Below the pieces are notes generated by a model that was given only the letters and a program-made list of their open reading frames with translations, did not search any database and was not told the origin of the DNA. Below are positions 63,875 to 64,000 of a stretch of 64,000 nucleotides of DNA, one piece after another; position 1 is the stretch's first letter; every line of letters starts with the position of its first letter. Source of the stretch: UBA5336 sp039818165 (GTDB taxonomy: Bacteria > Pseudomonadota > Alphaproteobacteria > Caulobacterales > Hyphomonadaceae); the NCBI GenBank assembly GCA_039818165.1, contig JBCBUL010000011.1, forward strand, positions 11,495-75,494, read 5' to 3'. The position numbers were made by a program, and so were the translations under genes.

Positions 63875-64000
63875 ATGCTCAGGACGACACACTGTCTTGC
63901 CATAGTCGCATCTGGACTAGTAGCTTGTACGGCGAGGCTGCTCGCAGCGACTGAAGGGGGTCTGTCCAATACTTCAGTGTTCGGGCTCGCCGTACAAGCT
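63875..64000 (+). CDS. Start of a putative lipoprotein gene (partial)
   Basis: 42 codons, open to the right edge. AGGA at 63864-63867 stands 7 bp before the ATG. The N-terminus is hydrophobic and ends GLVAC, a lipobox-like pattern, so a secreted lipoprotein is plausible. However, from codon 16 onward the frame runs through a long inverted repeat (63922-64000), so the coding status is uncertain. The family is not recognisable from this fragment. Confidence 0.45.
   Translation, partial: MLRTTHCLAIVASGLVACTARLLAATEGGLSNTSVFGLAVQA
63922..64000. repeat. 79-nt nested inverted repeat with perfect 15-bp outer stem
   Basis: AGCTTGTACGGCGAG (63922-63936) is the exact reverse complement of CTCGCCGTACAAGCT (63986-64000). 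Inside it, ACTGAAG (63950-63956) pairs with CTTCAGT (63972-63978), and 63941-63948 can pair with 63979-63985 with bulges only on the left side. Together they form an almost continuous hairpin. It may extend past the window edge. No second copy of the arm was seen in this window. Confidence 0.75.

Noticed and set aside
63922..64000. Integron attC site
   Set aside because: The hairpin with one-sided bulges resembles attC, but the left end lacks the RYYYAAC core (no AAC) and there is no integrase or cassette array in view.

Overview
The window is a dense, almost fully coding stretch of an alphaproteobacterial chromosome. GC content is high (roughly high 50s to 60 percent by eye). The order rpoZ-rsh-pyrE-pdxJ-acpS-rnc-era-recO-parC, the block dusB-ntrB-ntrC-ntrY-ntrX-trkA-trkH-hfq-hflX-mazG, the fused ispDF gene and the run dac-tmk-holB-tatD-MBL are all typical of that class. 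A lineage near Caulobacterales/Maricaulales (Hyphomonadaceae-like) or Parvularculales is my best guess, but this is inference from gene content and order only. No prophage, insertion sequence, integron or CRISPR array was seen.

Layout. 1-8753: distal part of a type II secretion operon (gspD end, gspE-F-G-H-I-J-K-L-M-N) followed by an unrecognised lipoprotein. 8750-13227: threonine dehydratase, lytic transglycosylase slt (minus), dapA, smpB. 13224-14447 (minus): NYN-domain nuclease and family 5 uracil-DNA glycosylase. 14589-23721: rpoZ, the (p)ppGpp enzyme, pyrE, pdxJ, acpS, rnc, era, recO, parC, then lemA with a clear terminator. 24418-31150 (minus): motB, an SLC13/RCK transporter, the N-end-rule transferase bpt and a TRAP transporter. 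31290-36784: a beta-hydroxyacid dehydrogenase, a frameshifted DUF389 membrane protein, an AMP-forming acyl-activating enzyme, lipA, a COQ10-like START protein, pncC. 36800-50434: ispDF, dusB, the NtrBC and NtrYX two-component pairs, K+ uptake (trkA, trkH), hfq, hflX, mazG. 50647-56328 (minus): rlpA-SPOR, D,D-carboxypeptidase, tmk, holB, tatD, MBL hydrolase. 56570-64000: tRNA-Ser, a GT-C glycosyltransferase coupled to a membrane-anchored sugar dehydrogenase/cytochrome c fusion, a CoA-transferase/crotonase/acyl-CoA dehydrogenase set, tRNA-Trp, and the start of a possible lipoprotein gene containing a long nested inverted repeat.

Most of the window is housekeeping. The points that stand out are: (i) six of seven convergent gene pairs share exactly the same 4-bp stop-codon overlap (YTAR); (ii) same-strand stop/start overlaps use all four NTG initiators, including a CTG start for tmk; (iii) NtrC has lost the whole GAFTGA sigma-54 contact region, and NtrX has a substituted one; (iv) a 79-nt nested hairpin with a perfect 15-bp outer stem sits at the extreme right edge; (v) the DUF389 gene carries a one-base frameshift whose correction restores both the family C-terminus and the shared-stop pattern. 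I did not find a convincing new multi-gene system; the T2SS-linked lipoprotein and the glycosyltransferase/dehydrogenase pair are the best functional unknowns.
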